64,000 nt of DNA, taken from the NCBI GenBank assembly GCA_030673845.1, contig JAUTCQ010000012.1, positions 1 to 64,000 on the forward strand, written 5' to 3'. The stretch is from Verrucomicrobiota bacterium JB022 (GTDB taxonomy: Bacteria > Verrucomicrobiota > Verrucomicrobiia > Opitutales > Oceanipulchritudinaceae). The notes beneath the pieces were generated by a model. The model was not told the origin of the DNA. It did no database searches and was given only the letters and a program-made list of their open reading frames with translations. Every line of letters starts with the position of its first letter. The first letter of the stretch is position 1. Positions 59,984 to 64,000 of the stretch are shown piece after piece. The position numbers and the translations under genes were made by a program.

Positions 59984-60487
59984 TTGCCCGACATGAATCC
60001 ACGGATCCAAGCCGCGCTGCTGGAGCAAGCCAACCACGAGCTCTTTGCCGCCCATTCCTACCAAGCCCTGGCCCTTTGGTGCGCCGAAAATGCCTTTGGC
60101 GGTTTCGCCGAATTTTTCCGCAACCAGGCCGCCGAAGAGCGGGAACACGCCGACAAGTTCCTCGACCACCTGCTCGACCGCGGCATCTACCCCGAGCTGG
60201 GCGCGATTGAAAAGCCGCGCACGGCTTACGCCTCGTTGATCGAGGTGGCCGAGCAAGCCCAGACGCTCGAGCGCATCAACTCCGAAAACATCCGCCGCTG
60301 CTACGAAGTGGCGCTGGAGGTCAAGGACTACGACTCCCACAGCATGCTGCTCTGGTTCATCAGCGAGCAAGTCGAGGAAGAAGCCTGGGCCGGCACCATG
60401 GTGACGCTCACGAAGCGCTGCGAGTGCCCCGGAGCTCAGTTGAACCTCGACCGCCATATCGTCAAGACGCTCGCCAGCCACGACTGA
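59984..60487 (+). CDS. Ferritin-like iron-storage protein in the nif operon
   Basis: A 167-residue four-helix protein of non-haem ferritin type. Counted from the second ATG (59993), the ferroxidase ligands of FtnA are all matched: E16 (ANHELFAAHSY), E49 and H52 (AAEEREHADKF), E93 (LERINSEN) and Q126 (ISEQVEEEAW). It oxidises and stores iron as a mineral core. Within nifHDK-ftn-ENB it may buffer iron for the Fe-S and FeMo-cofactor load, or remove Fe2+ and oxygen by-products. Start is 59984 or 59993; neither has a clear ribosome-binding site. The C-terminus has two extra Cys (KRCECPGAQ) not found in most ferritins. Confidence 0.88.
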   Translation: MPDMNPRIQAALLEQANHELFAAHSYQALALWCAENAFGGFAEFFRNQAAEEREHADKFLDHLLDRGIYPELGAIEKPRTAYASLIEVAEQAQTLERINSENIRRCYEVALEVKDYDSHSMLLWFISEQVEEEAWAGTMVTLTKRCECPGAQLNLDRHIVKTLASHD

Positions 60488-60513
60488 TTCTCCACCTTCC
60501 ACCCACCACCCGC

Positions 60514-61914
60514 ATGCCTACCGTCGACCAGTCGCCCGCCTCGATCCAAGTCCTGACCGATCGTGAAGATCAGGTCTGGACCAAAGGCTCCGGCAAGCAG
60601 TTTGCCTGCGACCGGAAGAGCACCGCCGGCTCCGTGACCCAACGGGCCTGCGCGTTTTGCGGCTCGCGGGTGGTCCTCTACCCCATTGCGGATGCCTTGC
60701 ACATCGTGCATGGGCCCATCGGCTGCGCCGTCTACAACTGGGATATCCGGGGCGCGCAGTCGTCCGGCCCGCAACTGCACCGCAACAGTTTCTCGACCGA
60801 CCTGGCGGAGAAGGAAGTGGTCTTCGGGGGCGAAAAGAAGCTGCAGGCCTCTTTGCTGGAGCTGATCCGCTATTACCGCCCCAAGGCCGCCTTCGTCTAC
60901 TCCACCTGTATCGTGGGCCTGATCGGAGACGATGTCGAAGCGGTCTGCAAGACCGTCTCGCGCGAGACGGGGATCGACGTGATCCCGGTCGACTCGCCCG
61001 GCTTCAAGGGTACCAAGAAGACGGGTTACGAAGCCGCCTGCAAGGCTGCCTACCGGCTGGTGGGTACGGGCGATACCAGCGGCATCTCGCGCTACAGCAT
61101 CAACCTGCTGGGCGAGTTCAACATCGCGGGCGAGGCCTGGCTGATCCGCCGCTACTTCGAGCAGATCGGCATCCAGGTGGTCTCGACCATCACGGGCGAC
61201 GGCCGCGTCGACGACTTGCGTCGCTGCCATGGCGCCTCGCTCAATCTCGTGCAGTGCTCGGGCTCGATGACCCACCTCGCGCAGCTGCTGGAGCGCGACC
61301 ACCAGATCCCGTCGCACCGGGTATCGTTCTTCGGCTTCGAAGACACCGCCCGCGCGCTGTATGCGGCGGCAGAATTTTTCGGCGACCCCGAGATCATGCG
61401 CAAGGCCCAGGAGCTGGTGCGCTCAGAGATCGCCACCTACGCCCCGCAGCTCAAGGCCTACAAGCAGCGCTTGAAGGGCAAGAAGGCCGCACTCTACGTC
61501 GGCGGCGCCTTCAAGGCCTTTTCGCTGGTGCTCGCCCTGCGCTCGCTGGGGATGCAGACGGTACTTGCTGGCACGCAGACGGGCAATGCGGAGGATTACG
61601 AACAGCTAAAGGCGATTTGCGACCCGGGCACGGTGATCGTGGACGACTCCAACCCGCTGGAGCTGGCCAAGTTCGTCCTCGAAAAGGATGTCGACCTCTT
61701 TATCGGCGGCGTCAAGGAGCGCCCCATCGCCTACAAGCTGGGGGTCGCCTTCTGCGATCACAACCACGAGCGCAAGATCCCGCTGGCGGGCTTCGAAGGC
61801 ATGCTCCACTTCGCCCGCGAGGTGGCCGAGAGCGCCTTGAGCCCCGTCTGGCAATTCGCGCCGCGCCGGGCCATGCGCCACCACCAACTTTCGACGAACG
61901 GAGGCGAGGCATGA
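60514..61914 (+). CDS. nifE: FeMo-cofactor scaffold protein NifE
   Basis: NifE with NifN forms the scaffold on which the NifB cofactor is turned into FeMo-cofactor. Start 60514 (MPTVDQSPAS) gives 466 residues; the frame is open upstream but overlaps the ferritin gene. Motifs are QRACAFCGSRVVLYPIADAL with C46 and C49, HIVHGPIGCAVYNWD with C71, FVYSTCIVGLIGDDVEAVC with C132, and FSTDLAEKEVVFGGEKKL. The Cys at the FeMo-cofactor position is present in the VQCSGSM segment. It follows ferritin by 26 bases, and its stop overlaps the nifN start (ATGA), so NifE and NifN are made together. Confidence 0.94.
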   Translation: MPTVDQSPASIQVLTDREDQVWTKGSGKQFACDRKSTAGSVTQRACAFCGSRVVLYPIADALHIVHGPIGCAVYNWDIRGAQSSGPQLHRNSFSTDLAEKEVVFGGEKKLQASLLELIRYYRPKAAFVYSTCIVGLIGDDVEAVCKTVSRETGIDVIPVDSPGFKGTKKTGYEAACKAAYRLVGTGDTSGISRYSINLLGEFNIAGEAWLIRRYFEQIGIQVVSTITGDGRVDDLRRCHGASLNLVQCSGSMTHLAQLLERDHQIPSHRVSFFGFEDTARALYAAAEFFGDPEIMRKAQELVRSEIATYAPQLKAYKQRLKGKKAALYVGGAFKAFSLVLALRSLGMQTVLAGTQTGNAEDYEQLKAICDPGTVIVDDSNPLELAKFVLEKDVDLFIGGVKERPIAYKLGVAFCDHNHERKIPLAGFEGMLHFAREVAESALSPVWQFAPRRAMRHHQLSTNGGEA

Positions 61915-63320
61915 ACACCGTCCACCTGAGCCCAGACCTGCGCACCGCTTCGGGCGAGCTACCCGAGGGTGATGTGCCCGAAATCGCCACCCGCAACGCC
62001 TGCAAGCTGTGCAGCCCGTTGGGCGCCGCCCTGGTCTTCAAAGGCATCCGGGGTTGCCTCCCCTTCCTCCACGGTAGCCAAGGCTGCGCCACGTATATCC
62101 GCCGCTACCTGATCAGCCACTTCCGCGAACCCGTCGATATCGCCTCCTCCAGCTTCACCGAAGACGACGCCATTTTTGGCGGGGCCCGCAACTTTGCCGC
62201 CGGGGTCGACAACGTGATCCGCCAGTATCAGCCCGAGCTGATCGGCGTCGCCACCACCTGCCTCTCCGAGACGATCGGCGACCACATGCTGGGGATGATC
62301 AAGACTTATCAGGACAAACACGCGGGCGACGGCCCTCCCCTCGTCCACGTCTCCACCCCGGCCTACACCGGCACCCACAGCGACGGTTATTACGCCACCC
62401 TGCTGGCGGTCGTGCGGCAGTTTGCCCAGCGGACAAGTCTGCGCCTGCCGCACCGGGTCAACGTCTTGCCCGCCATAATGTCGTGCGAAGACCTGCGCCA
62501 CCTGCGCGAGTGCTGCGAAGCCTACGGCCTCAGCGCGACCATGCTGCCCGACTATAACAGCACGCTGGAGGGCGGCAGCTGGGATGCTTACCACTGGATC
62601 CCGCCCGGCGGCACCTCGCTGGATGAAATCGGCGAAATGGGTGCCGCCTGCGCCACGTTGGAGATCGGCCATACCCAGGCGGCCAACAGCCAGTCTGCGG
62701 CGGCGTGGTTGCAGCAAACGACGGGGGTCCAGCGCCTCGCCCTGGGCTGGCCGCTGGGTATCTGCCTGGCCGACCATTTCTTCACCGCCCTTTCGATCGC
62801 CTCCGGGCGCACGATGCCGCGCCGCTTTGCCGAAGAGCGGGCCCGGCTGGTGGATGCCTACGTCGACGCCCACAAATACGTGGCCGGCAAGACGGCAGCC
62901 GTCTTTGGCGAGCCGGACCTGGTCGTCGCCGTCGCCTCCTTCCTCAGCGAGATCGGCATCAAGCCTGTGATCTGCGCCACCGGCTCCAAGCAGAAGCAAT
63001 GGAAGGAGCTGATCCGGGAAGCCCTTGCCAGCGACATCGGCGAATTCACCGCCCTCAGCGGCGCAGACCACGCCAAGATCGCCACGGCGGCCCGTGAATT
63101 GAAGCCGGATCTGCTGATCGGCTCCAGCAAGGGCTACCCGCTGGCTCGCGAGCTCGACATCCCGCTGGTGCGCCTCGGCTTTCCCATCCACGACCGGATC
63201 GGCAGTCAACGCCTGTTGACGGTCGGCTACCGGGGCACGCTCGAACTTTTCGACCGAGTCGTCAACGCCCTGCTGGAGGTCAAGCAAAGCACCTCCACCA
63301 GCGGCTACAGCTACCTGTAA
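61911..63320 (+). CDS. nifN: FeMo-cofactor scaffold protein NifN
   Basis: A 469-residue partner of NifE, homologous to NifK. N-terminal Cys are C31, C34 (NACKLCSPLGAAL), C49 (IRGCLPFLHG) and C59 (GSQGCATYIRRYL). Further typical segments are SSSFTEDDAIFGGARNF, ATTCLSETIGDHM, DVLP-type NVLPAIMSCEDLRHL, and GFPIHDRIGSQRLLTVGYRG near the end. Starts inside the nifE stop (ATGA, 61911-61914), with GGAGG at about 61899. No nifX domain is fused to its C-terminus. It is 27 bases before nifB. Confidence 0.93.
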   Translation: MNTVHLSPDLRTASGELPEGDVPEIATRNACKLCSPLGAALVFKGIRGCLPFLHGSQGCATYIRRYLISHFREPVDIASSSFTEDDAIFGGARNFAAGVDNVIRQYQPELIGVATTCLSETIGDHMLGMIKTYQDKHAGDGPPLVHVSTPAYTGTHSDGYYATLLAVVRQFAQRTSLRLPHRVNVLPAIMSCEDLRHLRECCEAYGLSATMLPDYNSTLEGGSWDAYHWIPPGGTSLDEIGEMGAACATLEIGHTQAANSQSAAAWLQQTTGVQRLALGWPLGICLADHFFTALSIASGRTMPRRFAEERARLVDAYVDAHKYVAGKTAAVFGEPDLVVAVASFLSEIGIKPVICATGSKQKQWKELIREALASDIGEFTALSGADHAKIATAARELKPDLLIGSSKGYPLARELDIPLVRLGFPIHDRIGSQRLLTVGYRGTLELFDRVVNALLEVKQSTSTSGYSYL

Positions 63321-63347
63321 ACGTCTTCACCCTCGGAATCACTTGCC

Positions 63348-64000
63348 ATGAGCCTTTCATCCGCCACTGCCACCGCACCTACCCCCGAGACGATCAACCT
63401 CGAAAACCACCCGTGTTTCAACCGCGATGCGTGCGCCACCTTCGGGCGGATCCACCTGCCCGTCGCGCCGAAGTGCAACATCCAGTGCAACTACTGCAAC
63501 CGGGACTTCGATTGCGTGAACGAGAGCCGCCCGGGCGTAACCTCCACCGTGCTCTCCCCGGGGCAGGCACTGGCCTACCTCGAAAAGATCATGGAGCGGC
63601 GCGACGACATTGCGGTGGTGGGCATTGCGGGCCCGGGCGATCCCTTCGCCAACCCGGAGGCCACCATGGAGACCTTCCGCCTCGTGCGTCAGCGCTTTCC
63701 GCAGATGATCCTCTGCCTCTCCACCAACGGGCTGGGGCTGACGGAGGATTACGTGCGCGAGCTGGCCGACCTGAAGGTGAGCCACGTAACGATCACGATG
63801 AACGGCATCGATCCAGTCGTGGCAGGCCGAATCTATGCCTGGGCCCGTCACGAGAAGCGCATCTACCGCAACGAGCAGGCGGGCCGGATCATGATCGAGC
63901 ATCAACTGCAGGCCATCAAATGGATCAAGCAGTATGGGATGATCGCCAAGATCAACTCGATCATCGTACCCGGCATCAATGCCGACCACCTGGAGGCGAT
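63348..64000 (+). CDS. nifB: NifB radical SAM cofactor-synthesis protein (3' end outside window)
   Basis: NifB fuses two 4Fe-4S clusters with a carbide to make the cofactor precursor. From the ATG at 63348 the frame stays open to the end of the window (217 complete codons). After a 17-residue leader comes NLENHPCFNRDACATFGRIH, LPVAPKCNIQCNYCNRDFDC with the radical SAM CxxxCxxC, then NESRPGVTSTVLSPGQALAY, VVGIAGPGDPFANPEATMET, ILCLSTNGLGLTEDYVREL, THVTITMNGIDP-like VSHVTITMNGIDPVVAGRIY, and KINSIIVPGIN. Whether a NifX-like domain follows cannot be seen. Last visible gene of the operon. Confidence 0.94.
   Translation, partial: MSLSSATATAPTPETINLENHPCFNRDACATFGRIHLPVAPKCNIQCNYCNRDFDCVNESRPGVTSTVLSPGQALAYLEKIMERRDDIAVVGIAGPGDPFANPEATMETFRLVRQRFPQMILCLSTNGLGLTEDYVRELADLKVSHVTITMNGIDPVVAGRIYAWARHEKRIYRNEQAGRIMIEHQLQAIKWIKQYGMIAKINSIIVPGINADHLEA

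Noticed and set aside
60657-63320. A single 887-codon frame covering nifE and nifN
   Set aside because: Only the second half is NifN. The first half is a wrong-frame reading of nifE, which has its own clear frame starting at 60514 and ending in an ATGA overlap with nifN.

Overview
The window is GC-rich bacterial DNA, most likely from a free-living, polysaccharide-degrading diazotroph of the Verrucomicrobiota (Opitutales/Puniceicoccales-like). The hints are a TonB-dependent receptor whose mature N-terminus carries an ELSPF motif, PEP-CTERM sorting tails, a W/Y-rich C-terminal tail, a protein resembling the TIGR02597 family, paired FAD-dependent oxidoreductases of the FAD_oxidored type beside a sugar ABC importer, and very large secreted repeat proteins. 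The assignment comes from protein style only; there is no rRNA or tRNA in the window.

Layout. (1) 1-2.7 kb: insertion-sequence debris. The 5' end of an IS transposase gene on the minus strand abuts a 5'-truncated FN3/CBM96-like surface protein, and a decayed IS3-type transposase lies a little further on. (2) 2.7-9.4 kb, minus strand: a secreted glycosidase-like protein (paralogue A), two paralogous secreted proteins with different C-terminal tails, and a TonB-dependent receptor. (3) 9.4-26.3 kb: a carbohydrate locus with two FAD-dependent oxidoreductases, a solute-binding protein with two permeases (one with many extra membrane helices), an AraC-type regulator, glycosidase-like paralogue B, a sialate O-acetylesterase and a GH130-like enzyme. 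On the plus strand follow an MsmK/UgpC-like ATPase, which probably powers the importer, and glycosidase-like paralogue C. (4) 26.7-34.0 kb, minus strand: a three-gene operon with a 1875-residue phosphodiester-glycosidase plus metallophosphoesterase protein, a TIGR02597-like protein and a PEP-CTERM protein. (5) 34.4-53.3 kb, minus strand: a 19-kb run of four secreted DUF11-type genes (156, 896, 1989 and 3147 residues). The 1989-residue member ends in a predicted outer-membrane beta-barrel and its stop codon overlaps the start of the 3147-residue gene. (6) 53.8-64.0 kb: a molybdenum nitrogenase region with a NifA-like activator divergent from nifH-nifD-nifK-ferritin-nifE-nifN-nifB; nifB runs off the window.

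How the parts fit. Regions 2-3 look like capture, import and breakdown of a complex, probably acetylated glycan: the TonB receptor moves oligomers across the outer membrane, secreted and periplasmic enzymes trim them, and the ABC importer with its distant ATPase takes up the products. Region 5 looks like a surface-structure system in which one outer-membrane protein could anchor or export giant DUF11 fibres. Region 6 encodes the nitrogenase structural proteins and the FeMo-cofactor scaffold and precursor enzymes, with a ferritin inside the operon. NifD and NifK have the clostridial/group II form (insertion in NifD, short NifK) and no nifI genes lie between nifH and nifD.

Most entries are domain-level recognition by eye. 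Domain limits are approximate, and promoter and operator calls are tentative.
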